Positions 50,996 to 59,302 of a stretch of 64,000 nucleotides of DNA are shown piece after piece. The position numbers and the translations under genes were made by a program. Below the pieces are notes generated by a model. The model made no database searches. It was not told where the DNA came from and was given only the letters and a program-made list of their open reading frames with translations. Location of the stretch: positions 1-64,000 of the forward strand of contig NZ_RBAH01000009.1 in the NCBI RefSeq assembly GCF_003626695.1, written 5' to 3'. Source of the DNA: Paenibacillus ginsengarvi (GTDB lineage: Bacteria; Bacillota; Bacilli; Paenibacillales; NBRC-103111). Each line of letters starts with the position of its first letter. Position 1 is the first letter of the stretch.

Positions 50996-52291
50996 ATGGA
51001 TAAATTTCACCTGATCGGCATAAAAGGCTCCGGAATGAGCGCGCTAGCTCAAGTCTTGCATGATTCCGGACATACGGTGCAAGGCTCCGATACGGATACG
51101 GAGTTTTTTACACAAAAGCCTCTTGAGCGAAGAGGAATTCCGATTTACCGTTTCGGTGAAAGCGAAATCGAAAGCAGCGGCTTCAGAGCCATCGCCTCCA
51201 ATGCGTTTGCGGACGATCATCCCGAAATTGTAAAGTGCGGACAGCTAGGCGTTCCGGTCGAGCGGTACCATCACTTTCTGGGGAACTGGATTCACCGGTT
51301 TACGAGCATAGCCGTTACGGGAGCGCACGGCAAAACGACCACGACCGGCATGCTGGCGCATACGTTCGGCGGCTTAACGCGGACCTCTTACCTCATTGGC
51401 GACGGAACCGGCTCCGGCGTGCCGGACAGCAAATATTTCGTCTTTGAAAGCTGTGAATATCGCCGTCATTTTCTCGCCTATGCGCCGGATTACGCGATTA
51501 TTACGAATATCGATTTCGATCACCCCGATTATTTTACGGGAATGGACGATGTTACCCTCGCGTTCCAGCAAATGTCGGAGAAAGTGGGCAAGAAGCTTAT
51601 CGCCTGCGGCGACGACGCACAGGTACGCAAGCTGAGACCGAAAGTTCCCGTTTTGTACTACGGCTTTGGCGAGGAGAATGATCTTCGCGCGGAGCATATC
51701 CGTGCCGGAGAAGGCGGAATGACTTTTGACGTGCTGCTGCATCAAAATAAAATCGGAACGTTTACGGTTTCGGCGTTCGGCCGTCATAACGTATTAAATG
51801 CGCTTGCCGTTATCGGCGTTTCCGTCCTGGAGGATCTGAATCTGGACGAGGTCAGACGGCTGCTGGCGACATTCGGAGGCGTCAAACGCCGGTTTAGCGA
51901 AAAGGCGGTGCGCAGCAATATCGTCATTGACGATTATGCGCATCACCCGACCGAAATTATGGCAACACTCGATGCGGTGCGCTCTAAATACCCGGACAAA
52001 AAAATCGTTTCGGTGTTCCAGCCGCATACGTTCTCCCGGCTTGAAGCGTTCATCGACGATTTCGCCGCTTCGTTGTCCGGTGCAGACGAGGTGTATCTGT
52101 GTAGCATATTCGGCTCGGCTCGCGAAAATCAAGGCGGCATATCGATTCAAAATTTGATCGATAAGATACCGGCTTCGCGTTTTATTTCCGAGGAAACGAT
52201 TAACGACCTTAACCAATACCGCGATAGTGTGCTCCTATTCATGGGAGCCGGCGACATTCAGAAATACCAGAGCTGGTACGAGCAACCTTGA
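50996..52291 (+). CDS. murC: UDP-N-acetylmuramate-L-alanine ligase
   Basis: A 431-residue Mur ligase that adds the first amino acid, L-Ala, to UDP-MurNAc in cell-wall synthesis. Motifs: N-terminal GIKGSGMSALAQ (UDP binding), the ATP loop AVTGAHGKTTTTG (about residues 104-116), FESCEYRRHFL, NIDFDHPDYF, and the C-terminal IDDYAHHPTEI. ATG 50996 follows GTAGGAGGG. The 249-base gap before it holds no gene, but may hold the tlp and murC promoters. A terminator follows. Confidence 0.93.
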   Translation: MDKFHLIGIKGSGMSALAQVLHDSGHTVQGSDTDTEFFTQKPLERRGIPIYRFGESEIESSGFRAIASNAFADDHPEIVKCGQLGVPVERYHHFLGNWIHRFTSIAVTGAHGKTTTTGMLAHTFGGLTRTSYLIGDGTGSGVPDSKYFVFESCEYRRHFLAYAPDYAIITNIDFDHPDYFTGMDDVTLAFQQMSEKVGKKLIACGDDAQVRKLRPKVPVLYYGFGEENDLRAEHIRAGEGGMTFDVLLHQNKIGTFTVSAFGRHNVLNALAVIGVSVLEDLNLDEVRRLLATFGGVKRRFSEKAVRSNIVIDDYAHHPTEIMATLDAVRSKYPDKKIVSVFQPHTFSRLEAFIDDFAASLSGADEVYLCSIFGSARENQGGISIQNLIDKIPASRFISEETINDLNQYRDSVLLFMGAGDIQKYQSWYEQP

Positions 52292-52306
52292 CAACAGCTA
52301 GAGATC

Positions 52307-52353
52307 ACTCCTTTTCCGCAAAGGCGCAGGCCAAACGGGAAAGGAGTTTATTT
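52307..52353 (+). terminator. Terminator after murC
   Basis: ACTCCTTTTCC pairs with GGGAAAGGAGT (one wobble) around a 19-base loop, followed by TTATTT. Confidence 0.75.
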
Positions 52354-52397
52354 GCGTTATAGGCCCAAATGAGAATGATTTATGAATAGTTCTTCCG

Positions 52398-52406
52398 TGC
52401 TATAAT
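52398..52406 (+). promoter_or_regulatory. Extended -10 promoter of the peptide locus
   Basis: TGCTATAAT is a perfect extended -10 (TGnTATAAT), about 50 bases before the methyltransferase start. No good -35 is seen at the standard place. A second TATAAA-like box lies near 52421-52426. Confidence 0.6.
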
Positions 52407-52456
52407 GAGTTGAGGACTATTATAAAATGGATATAACGTAGGATGGTGGATGGCGA

Positions 52457-53224
52457 TTGGATACGAAGGCGGAAAGGCTGGGCCGCATGTTAAACGTTAC
52501 GGCGGACCTATTTTTCGATACGGAAGAGCGTTTGCTGTACCGGCAGCTATTCGTGCAGCGTCGGATCAAGGCGCTCGATCTCGGCTGCGGCAACGGCGCT
52601 TATATGGCCAAGCTTGCTGCTTGTTATCCGCATATGGAATGGACCGGCGTAGAGCTGGACGAGGCGATGTACCGGCAAGCCTTATCCAGACAGGGACACA
52701 ATATGAGCTTCGTTCACGGAAGCTACGAATCACTGACCGGCTGTGGCTCCTACGATGCGGTGCTGGCAAGACTCGTTATGCTGCATATTCCGGATCGGCT
52801 GAGCCTTGCGAGGTGGCTGGCGGAGCATACGCACGAAGGCTCGGTCGTCGTTATCGTCGATTACGATGACAGCCGGTATCGTCCGGATGAGAAGCTTCCT
52901 TTATTTTCCGAGCTGTATGCTAAAGCGCGTCATGCCCTGCGCGGCAAACGCTCCTTTCTGGAGCTGAAATCCGCTTTGCTGTTGGAGCTTCGCCAAGCCG
53001 GCTTCGTTTCTCTCGGCACCACCTTGTACGCGTTGCGCGAGGAATCCGGGCAAACCCGGAAAGCTTTAGCCGAATATATGCGCACGGCCACGGAGTATTT
53101 GCTCGATTGCCCGATTTCGCCGGAGCGGGAACGCGAACTGAACGATTGGCTCACTGGGCCGGAGCCTGTAATGGATGTGCCGATGTTCGGGAGCGTTTTT
53201 GCTAAGGCGCCGGTGGTCGTATGA
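52457..53224 (+). CDS. SAM-dependent methyltransferase of the putative prenyl-peptide locus
   Basis: A 255-residue class I methyltransferase. Motif I is ALDLGCGNGAYM (D41 in DLGCG), the second strand ends VELDEAMY, and the post-motif region reads YDAVLARLVMLHIPD. The start is TTG 52457, with GGTGG upstream. Its stop overlaps the start of the prenyl-synthase-like gene (ATGA), so the two are translated together. Likely job: methylate the peptide or its prenylated form; this comes from gene order only. Other SAM substrates are possible. Confidence 0.75.
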   Translation: MDTKAERLGRMLNVTADLFFDTEERLLYRQLFVQRRIKALDLGCGNGAYMAKLAACYPHMEWTGVELDEAMYRQALSRQGHNMSFVHGSYESLTGCGSYDAVLARLVMLHIPDRLSLARWLAEHTHEGSVVVIVDYDDSRYRPDEKLPLFSELYAKARHALRGKRSFLELKSALLLELRQAGFVSLGTTLYALREESGQTRKALAEYMRTATEYLLDCPISPERERELNDWLTGPEPVMDVPMFGSVFAKAPVVV

Positions 53225-54156
53225 ACTGGCTGCAGGAATTTGAAGAGGAACTGACCGATATTTTTGCTGAAGCGGAGCGGACTATCGCTGCTTTTCCGGA
53301 ACCTCTGGCCGAGAAAGGGAGGGTGTATTTGCATGCCTTTCATCCGCTGCGCAAGGAAAGCACAAAAAATTACATCTGCTATTTGCTCCCTTATTGGGTG
53401 AACGAAGTATCGAGGCGCAGCGACAGCGCATGCAGACAGATGGCTTTGGCCAATATTTACGTCATGCTGTTTTACTTTATTCAGGACGATCTGATGGATA
53501 CGCCGGCCCCTGGCTGGAAGGAGCAGCTCGGGCTTGCGGCTATGATGCAAGAGGAGTTTTTAGAACAATACCGGCAGTCGTTCGACTCCGCCTCCCCGTT
53601 CTGGGCGTACTACAAGCAGTATAGCCGGGAATGGGCCGCCAGTGTGGCGGGAGAGAGGATCAGCGACGACTGGCTGGCGAATCCGCTTAAGGTTGCGCAC
53701 AAGGCGAGTCCGGTCAAGCTGGCATCAACAGGCTTCCTGCTGTTATCCGGGCAAGAAGAAGCGGTAACCGCTGTCTCCGCCATGATCGACGAGGTGCTTG
53801 TTACGCTGCAGATGGCGGACGATTACGCCGATTGGATGGAGGATCTGAAGGACGGAAATGCCAACTGTTTGCTGGCATTGATCGGGAGGGAGCGAGCGCG
53901 TGGCGGCAGCCTGTCGCTTACTGTTAGCGATGTGAAGAAAGCGCTCTATGTAGAAGGGTGTCTGGGATGTTATGCAAGGCTTGCGGCGGATCGACATGAG
54001 CGGCTTCGAGAGAGCGGTCTGCACATCCCGAAGCTGGTTGCGTTCCATGCCTATATGACCGAAGGTCTTGCGGCAGCGGCCAGTGCTATAGACCGAGATA
54101 AACAAATGCTATTGTCGGGAGGTTTTTACTATATAATGTCGAAAATTGACAAATAA
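53221..54156 (+). CDS. ComQ / prenyl-synthase-like protein with two Asp-rich motifs
   Basis: A 311-residue all-alpha protein of the class I terpenoid/isoprenyl synthase fold. The first motif is D89-D-L-M-D93 (QDDLMD), and a second acidic cluster is D200-D-Y-A-D204, followed by WMEDLKDGN; both would bind Mg and a diphosphate. Length and layout are like ComQ, the enzyme that prenylates the ComX pheromone Trp, and unlike a normal farnesyl synthase in the poor conservation of the rest. The peptide gene with a C-terminal Trp lies 76 bases downstream. Alternatives: an independent terpenoid synthase or degenerate prenyl synthase. Confidence 0.68.
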   Translation: MNWLQEFEEELTDIFAEAERTIAAFPEPLAEKGRVYLHAFHPLRKESTKNYICYLLPYWVNEVSRRSDSACRQMALANIYVMLFYFIQDDLMDTPAPGWKEQLGLAAMMQEEFLEQYRQSFDSASPFWAYYKQYSREWAASVAGERISDDWLANPLKVAHKASPVKLASTGFLLLSGQEEAVTAVSAMIDEVLVTLQMADDYADWMEDLKDGNANCLLALIGRERARGGSLSLTVSDVKKALYVEGCLGCYARLAADRHERLRESGLHIPKLVAFHAYMTEGLAAAASAIDRDKQMLLSGGFYYIMSKIDK

Positions 54157-54232
54157 ATGTAGAAAACGTCCTGTTTCCGTGATACACTTGATCCGTTGGT
54201 ACTAGACCAAACATTGGAAAGGGAGGTTAAAC

Positions 54233-54475
54233 ATGTCGGCAGATCAACTGCTTAAGCAGCAAATTATCGAGAAGGCCTGGTCCGATCCCGTATTCAAGCA
54301 GCAATTGCTGAACAATCCGAAGCAGGCGATTCAAGATGCGTTTGGTGTGCAAATTCCCAATGAAATCGAGCTGAAGGCCGTAGAGGAGACGCAAACCGAG
54401 TTTTATCTGGTCATCCCGCCGAATCCAGCGGACACGCTGAATAGCGGCGACCCTGCGGACAATGCCGCGTGGTAA
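54233..54475 (+). CDS. NHLP-type leader peptide (putative modified-peptide precursor), C-terminal Trp
   Basis: An 80-residue peptide. Its first 60 residues match the nitrile-hydratase-like (NHLP/TIGR03793-type) leader: QQIIEKAWSDPVFKQQLL, NNPKQAIQDAFG, IPNEIELKAVEET and EFYLVIPPNP (56-65). The remaining 15 residues (about 66-80) end in Trp80. There is no double-Gly cleavage site, and this tail is shorter than typical proteusin cores. ATG 54233 follows GGGAGG. Its stop lies 4 bases from the end of the convergent kinase gene. I infer the tail is a core modified by the two upstream enzymes. Confidence 0.75.
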   Translation: MSADQLLKQQIIEKAWSDPVFKQQLLNNPKQAIQDAFGVQIPNEIELKAVEETQTEFYLVIPPNPADTLNSGDPADNAAW

Positions 54476-54479
54476 ACCG

Positions 54480-56354
54480 CTAATCCGCCGAAGGGAAGCG
54501 GATAATCGCTTCCGTGCCGACTCCCTTCGTGCTTTTAAATTCAATTTTGCCCTGCATCACTTCGATGATGCGGAATGTAACCATCAGACCCAAGCCGGTA
54601 CCTTTCGATTTGCTCGAAAAATAGGGCTCCCCCAAGCGGGAAAGCTCGTGTTCGTCCATCCCCGCTCCATTATCCTTAATATGTATGACGACATCTTCAC
54701 GTTCCCGATACGCCCATATTTGAATAACGCCCTCGTCTTCAAGCGCTTCGATGCTGTTCTTCACCATGTTAACGAATGCTTGCTTCAATTTCGAGGAATT
54801 GCCCTTCACATACAAACCTGTAGGCAGCTGTACGCGAATATCCCCCCCTTGAATGTTGGCCATAGGCCTCAGAATACCTTCTATATGCTCGAATTCGGCG
54901 GATAAGCTGAGCACGGTAATGTCGTCAAGTTGCGGTTTGGCGAAAGTAAGGAAGTCGGTAATAATTTCGGAAGCCCGGTCCAGCTCATCCATGGCAAACC
55001 CTAAATACTTTTTGGGCTTTTCTTCCGCCGTTTCCCTGAGTAATTGCAGGAAACCCCTTGTGACCTGAAGCGGATTTCGCACCTCGTGAGCGACGGAAGC
55101 GGCAAGCTCGCTGATGATTTCCATCTTCTCCTGACGCTGAAGCCTGTTGTTGAACAGCTCCAGCTCTTTGGAGTAGCGGACCACCTTCTCGTGATCCCTT
55201 GCGAATCCCCGCGTTAAAATAATAATGAATGCGACGATGAAGCAAAGAAGGCCCCATTTCCACAAAAAGATATCGTAGTTTTTGCTTTTGCCGTAAAAAA
55301 AGACGAGCTCGCCGATGGCAGTCAAGGCAAAAAGAGCGAACCCGGTGCACATGATAAGGGCGTCCCTATTTTTTTTGATCGCATAGACCACCGTTGTAGT
55401 AATCAAAACGGCAAACAAACTAATCATCACGATGCCGAGTACGGTGAGAGAGAAAAAATAATAAATGCTGATATATTTCGATGTGGTTGCCAGATTAAAC
55501 GCCAGCAGAGCGATGCAGAAGCTTGAATAGGCCACCGTAACTTTGCGTGAATAGGCAATAATGTTGGACTGAGAATCTAACGCTTTCTCGATAAAAATCG
55601 CAAGCGACGGCAAAAAGACGTATAAGGAACAGTCGAATATGGTTAACCAAACGGTCCCGTACTGACTGAAAAACGTATATGGCAGAGGTGAAAAGGTTAC
55701 GATCAAGGTCCCGGTCGTGAAAATGACGAGAGACAATGAAATCCATCGGGCCAAGTACGATCTGCGTAAAAGCGTAGAGCAGAGAAGCATGATCGTGCCG
55801 AAAAAGACGAGCGAACCGCCCAGCATCAGATCGAGCCAATCAATTTTGTAAAACTGGTACAACCCGTCTGTGTAATTGTTCAGCTCAATGCGGTCGTGAA
55901 TGCCGATCCGGTCGCTTAGTGTATCGACTTTGACATAAACGCTGCCGCCCAAATCCGAACGCTCCAAAGGGAGCGCAATTTTATGGACATCGTAAGCATA
56001 GTTGCGGGATGTTTCGTAAATGAGCCGTTCACCGGCGAATATTTGAATATGATGGCCATATAATTGGTCAATAAAAATCCCCGGCTGGTTCCATGCCGTA
56101 TCCGGACCGGCCTTCGGCAGATCGATCTTGATCCGGGCGGATGTGGCGTTTGCCGGATTGGCGGGAATCGGGTCAGAGACGGTTACGCCGGACCATTTGT
56201 CCGGATTGCGGACCGGCTCCGACTCCCATCGAAACTGCCACTCCTGAATGGCGATGCCCGATGCCGAACCGGCGTGAACGGCTTTCGGAGCCGCGATCAG
56301 ACAGAGCAGAACGGCAAGCAAACTTACCAGAATAAAACTGCGGATATTGTTCAT
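54480..56354 (-). CDS. 7TM-receptor histidine kinase (DISM type)
   Basis: A 624-residue sensor kinase. A signal peptide (about 1-29, ending KAVHAG) precedes an extracellular jelly-roll domain (about 35-190) of the 7TMR-DISM type, seven membrane helices (about 195-395), a short coiled coil, the phospho-acceptor H423 in SVAHEVRNPLQVTRGFL, and the ATPase (DNGAGMDEHELS, SKGTGLGLMV). The kinase core is like sporulation kinases. ATG 56354 follows AGAGGTG; a longer frame has no site. It is convergent with the peptide gene and lacks a partner regulator nearby. It could sense the peptide, as ComP senses ComX. Confidence 0.85.
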   Translation of the reverse strand: MNNIRSFILVSLLAVLLCLIAAPKAVHAGSASGIAIQEWQFRWESEPVRNPDKWSGVTVSDPIPANPANATSARIKIDLPKAGPDTAWNQPGIFIDQLYGHHIQIFAGERLIYETSRNYAYDVHKIALPLERSDLGGSVYVKVDTLSDRIGIHDRIELNNYTDGLYQFYKIDWLDLMLGGSLVFFGTIMLLCSTLLRRSYLARWISLSLVIFTTGTLIVTFSPLPYTFFSQYGTVWLTIFDCSLYVFLPSLAIFIEKALDSQSNIIAYSRKVTVAYSSFCIALLAFNLATTSKYISIYYFFSLTVLGIVMISLFAVLITTTVVYAIKKNRDALIMCTGFALFALTAIGELVFFYGKSKNYDIFLWKWGLLCFIVAFIIILTRGFARDHEKVVRYSKELELFNNRLQRQEKMEIISELAASVAHEVRNPLQVTRGFLQLLRETAEEKPKKYLGFAMDELDRASEIITDFLTFAKPQLDDITVLSLSAEFEHIEGILRPMANIQGGDIRVQLPTGLYVKGNSSKLKQAFVNMVKNSIEALEDEGVIQIWAYREREDVVIHIKDNGAGMDEHELSRLGEPYFSSKSKGTGLGLMVTFRIIEVMQGKIEFKSTKGVGTEAIIRFPSAD

Positions 56355-56564
56355 GGCATCACCTCTGAGTTTTGCCGTATTCTGTTGCAGGTTTCCGGGG
56401 CTTCTCGTAAAACCAAGCATTCTCTCAAAAATATGACAAAATTCGCGAAAAAGCAACAAGATTCTGCTTCAGTTCGCAAAAAACAGCCGGATTGCGGCGG
56501 AACGCAAAAAAACGTTCGCCGGATTCGTCATGGACGAAAGCTGGCGAACGCAGTGACGGCCGTG

Positions 56565-56879
56565 TTATTGAACGCGTACCGCAGTGCCGCTGACGGCTAC
56601 CATCAACATGCCGTCCCGGATCACTTCGTAGTCGACATCAATGCCGACGATAGCGTTAGCTCCGTAACGGAGCGCTTGGGAGCGCATTTCTTCAAACGCG
56701 ACATCGCGCGCTTCCTTCAGTTTGCTCTCATAGGCGCCGGATCGACCTCCTACGATGTCCGTAATGGAAGCGAAGATGTCTCGCATAATATTGGCACCCA
56801 TAATGGCTTCGCCGGTTACGATGGATATGTACTCTACGATACTTTTACCTTCAACGGATGGGGTAGTTGTCAAAATCAC
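56565..56879 (-). CDS. YbjQ family protein
   Basis: A 104-residue YbjQ (DUF74) protein. Signatures: [29 protein letters not shown], then [10 protein letters not shown] and [15 protein letters not shown]. The family forms pentameric rings and has been linked to heavy metals, but its function is unproven. GTG 56879 is used, with GGAGG 9 bases upstream. Confidence 0.85.
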   Translation of the reverse strand: MILTTTPSVEGKSIVEYISIVTGEAIMGANIMRDIFASITDIVGGRSGAYESKLKEARDVAFEEMRSQALRYGANAIVGIDVDYEVIRDGMLMVAVSGTAVRVQ

Positions 56880-56987
56880 TAGCCAATTCCTCCAATCATC
56901 TTGTAAAATTTGTTTTCTGTATCATATGATATACTTTTCTGTGGCAAATCAAAAGCGAAACGTCGAAAAGTTGAAAGGGGGACGTAG

Positions 56988-57356
56988 ATGCGCGGACTCG
57001 CCATCTTGCTATCGTTTCATTTTGCGGGGCTGCTGCTTCGCTATTATGCGCATATTCCGCTGCCGGCAGGTGTTATCGGACTAGTCCTATTTGTTATATC
57101 GCTGTTCGCGGGATGGGTCAAGCTGGAATGGGTAGAAGATAGCGCGCAGTTTCTGCTCAAGCACATGATGCTGTTTTTTGCGCCGTTCATAGTCGGTACG
57201 ATAACGTTCGCCCGTATTATCGGCAGCAATGCGGCGGGGATCGGTCTCAGCTTGATTGCGGGGACGCTGCTCGTGCTGGCCGTCAGCGGCAAAGTGACGG
57301 CCCATCTGTCGCGAAAGGAGGGCGAGCGGATTGACGGAAAACGTATGGTGGAATGA
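56988..57356 (+). CDS. LrgA/CidA-family holin-like protein
   Basis: A 122-residue membrane protein of the CidA/LrgA family, with four predicted helices and conserved segments IPLPAGVIGLVLF and MMLFFAPFIVGTI. Such proteins work with LrgB-type partners and affect autolysis or pyruvate and acetate handling. ATG 56988 follows AAAGGGGG. Its end overlaps the next gene by 26 bases, so they are coupled. Confidence 0.85.
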   Translation: MRGLAILLSFHFAGLLLRYYAHIPLPAGVIGLVLFVISLFAGWVKLEWVEDSAQFLLKHMMLFFAPFIVGTITFARIIGSNAAGIGLSLIAGTLLVLAVSGKVTAHLSRKEGERIDGKRMVE

Positions 57357-58023
57357 CCCGTTGTTCGGCGTGACGGTGACCGTTGCGGCTTACGCGGCCG
57401 CCCTCGCCCTACAAAAGCGAATCCGCTGGCTGCATCCGCTGTTCGTATGCTCGGCGGTTGTAATTGTCCTGCTGCTGGCGACCGGCATTCCTTATGAATC
57501 GTACCGGGTTGGCGGTGACCTTCTCGTCTTTTGTCTTGGCCCGGCAACGGTCGCCCTCGGCGTCCCGATGTACAAACATGCGGTTCGGCTCAAACGGCAG
57601 CTGAAGGCGATTGCCGCCGGTGTTTTAACGGGGAGCGTGTGCGGAATGACGAGCAGCGCCTTTTTCATCTGGGCGGCAGGGGGGACGCAGCAGCTTATTG
57701 TGACAGCGCTGCCCAAGTCGGCCAGTTCGCCGATTTCGATCGAAATTGTGAGACAGCTTGGCGGCATCCCTGAGCTTGGAGCGGTGCTTACCGTATTAAC
57801 CGGGCTCGTCGGCAGTATGATCGGGCCGGCATTTTTGCGCGGGATCGGCGTGCGGGACGACGTGGCGCTCGGAGTTGCAATCGGAACCGCCTCCCACGGT
57901 ATAGGGACGGCGCGAATCATTCGGGAATCCGAGCTTCAGGGCAGTGCGGGCGGACTGGCTATGGGGCTTGGCGGCATCGTTACGTCGCTAATATCTGTGC
58001 CTTTGTACTGGCTTCTTCAATAA
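57331..58023 (+). CDS. LrgB-family membrane protein
   Basis: A 230-residue protein with about seven helices, matching the LrgB/CidB family: FCLGPATVALGVPMYKH (about residues 66-82), PKSASSPISIEIVRQLGGIPEL, and GTASHGIGTARIIRES. The start is TTG 57331 behind GGAGGG, inside the end of the lrgA gene. It is the usual partner of the LrgA-like protein. No LytS/LytR pair, the common regulator, is in the window. Confidence 0.87.
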   Translation: MTENVWWNDPLFGVTVTVAAYAAALALQKRIRWLHPLFVCSAVVIVLLLATGIPYESYRVGGDLLVFCLGPATVALGVPMYKHAVRLKRQLKAIAAGVLTGSVCGMTSSAFFIWAAGGTQQLIVTALPKSASSPISIEIVRQLGGIPELGAVLTVLTGLVGSMIGPAFLRGIGVRDDVALGVAIGTASHGIGTARIIRESELQGSAGGLAMGLGGIVTSLISVPLYWLLQ

Positions 58024-58050
58024 GCGTTCGCGGCGAATAGACGAAAAAAA

Positions 58051-58080
58051 GTTCCCGAATCGAAAAAACGAATCGGGAGC
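58051..58080. terminator. Terminator between lrgB and sufU
   Basis: A stem of GTTCCCGA with TCGGGAGC (one wobble), with a loop of about 14 bases that can extend by three pairs, lies between the convergent genes. The A-run 58044-58050 gives a U-run for sufU transcripts, and TTCCCTTTTTT serves lrgB. Confidence 0.75.
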
Positions 58081-58090
58081 TTCCCTTTTT

Positions 58091-58528
58091 TCAGGAATGA
58101 ACGTGCTGCTTGATGGCGCGATCGAGGCCGTTCCAGCCGAGCAGCGAACAATTGTGACGGGCTCTGAGCTTGTGGATGCCGGACAATGCGAGTGCATCTC
58201 CAAGCTCCTCTTCGTCCTCCGGCACTTCGCCGTTTTTGATCATATCGGTAAACAGATGAATCAGATGTTCCGCTTCCTCAACCGTCTTGCCTTTCACCAG
58301 ATCGGTCATCATCGAACACGAAGCCATGCTGATCGAGCATCCTTCGCCTTCGAATTTGACGCCGCTGATTTTGCGATTTTCGTCGATCGTCATGTACAGG
58401 ACCATTACATCGCCGCAGGTCGGATTTTTATATGGGAATTGGATCGCGCCTTCCCCTTCGAGCTTGCCCTTGTTGCGGGGATTTTTATAATGATCCATGA
58501 CGATTTGCTTGTACAAGTTTTCCAGCAT
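58091..58528 (-). CDS. sufU: SufU Fe-S cluster assembly protein
   Basis: A 145-residue SufU, which in Bacillota accepts sulfur from SufS through a zinc-bound cysteine. The three key cysteines are in NPTCGD, GEGCSISMAS and HNCSLLGW; the Asp of CGD is also a zinc ligand. ATG 58528 follows GAGGTG. It stands alone here, while in B. subtilis it is part of sufCDSUB; the rest must be elsewhere. Confidence 0.9.
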   Translation of the reverse strand: MLENLYKQIVMDHYKNPRNKGKLEGEGAIQFPYKNPTCGDVMVLYMTIDENRKISGVKFEGEGCSISMASCSMMTDLVKGKTVEEAEHLIHLFTDMIKNGEVPEDEEELGDALALSGIHKLRARHNCSLLGWNGLDRAIKQHVHS

Positions 58529-58763
58529 GAGTCGTTCACCTCGCGAAAGTTACAGAAACCACCTTTAAGCGCATAGTCGGTTTTCTGCACCAAGAATAAA
58601 CTGCCAGTAATGAATCATCACATTTATTGATTTATATATTCTACACCAATTACAGCGATATGAAAACCGAGTGAGCTGCAAATTTTCGCCGGCCCCGCCC
58701 GGATGATATTCGTTTTCATGGACAAACTAGGTGGCGGAGCGTATGAAAAAGGGGGGATCTGGG

Positions 58764-58976
58764 GTGCATTTGAACAAGCAGGACTTGACGGTTATCAAGA
58801 TGGCCTTAACCATTGCCCAGAAGTTCGATCATAGCCAGCAAGCCTCTTACAGTTATCGCGAGGTTCTCGCTAAGCTTGCAAACGGGGGATTCTACCGCTC
58901 GGGCGAAGCAGAAAACCGTTATGCGGAGCGGGATGAAAGGTCGAGCTTCGATTACGACGATGCCGCGGAAATATAA
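58764..58976 (+). CDS. Small hypothetical protein
   Basis: A 70-residue protein starting at GTG 58764 behind GGGGGG with 7-base spacing; ATG 58743 is another possible start, giving 77 residues. It begins with a helical segment (NKQDLTVIKMALTIAQKFDH), then Gln/Ser/Tyr-rich SQQASYSYREVLAKLAN, and ends in an acidic tail. No family is recognised. It stands between sufU and the mrfAB unit. Confidence 0.5.
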   Translation: MHLNKQDLTVIKMALTIAQKFDHSQQASYSYREVLAKLANGGFYRSGEAENRYAERDERSSFDYDDAAEI

Positions 58977-58980
58977 AAAA

Positions 58981-59109
58981 CTTTCCCGGGAAAGCGCAGG
59001 AATTGACATAAGACGAGCGGATTTTTATCGGAATAGTCTGAATATTCTATCTGAAGTGACAAAAAGTTAACGGTTTTGACTCGTTTCAGGGGAGTATCGC
59101 TATCCCCTG
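58981..59109. other. Gene-free stretch with two hairpins before mrfA
   Basis: From 58977 to the mrfA promoter no gene is seen. CTTTCCCGGGAAAG (58981-58994) is a perfect palindrome just after the small gene and may end its transcript. CAGGGGA (59087-59093) pairs with TCCCCTG (59103-59109) around GTATCGCTA. Neither has a clear T-run. Confidence 0.45.
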
Positions 59110-59237
59110 GGGAATAACGGAACGTGTCGATAATCTGCTTGTTCCAGCTGTGCAGCCTTGCCAATAAACAGAAGATCAGGCCACTCGGAATTGTTTCCGG
59201 ATGGTCTATTAAACGTTTAAAACTGTTCCCGGGACTG

Positions 59238-59266
59238 TTGTCATGCGAACGTGTATTCTGTACAAT
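59238..59266 (+). promoter_or_regulatory. mrfA promoter with SOS-like box in the spacer
   Basis: TTGTCA (59238-59243), a 17-base spacer and TACAAT (59261-59266) make a strong promoter. The spacer holds CGAACGTGTATTCT (59246-59259), close to the SOS box CGAAC-N4-GTTCG, differing mainly in ATTC for GTTC. The geometry is the same as in the lexA and yneA promoters. Confidence 0.6.
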
Positions 59267-59302
59267 TGAAGAAACGGACGCGTGTTTTAAGGGGTGGCTG
59301 AA

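Noticed and set aside
53221-54156. Simple farnesyl diphosphate synthase
   Set aside because: Two Asp-rich motifs are present, but the surrounding conserved blocks of chain-length enzymes are not recognisable and the gene is coupled to a methyltransferase and a leader peptide; a ComQ-like role fits better.
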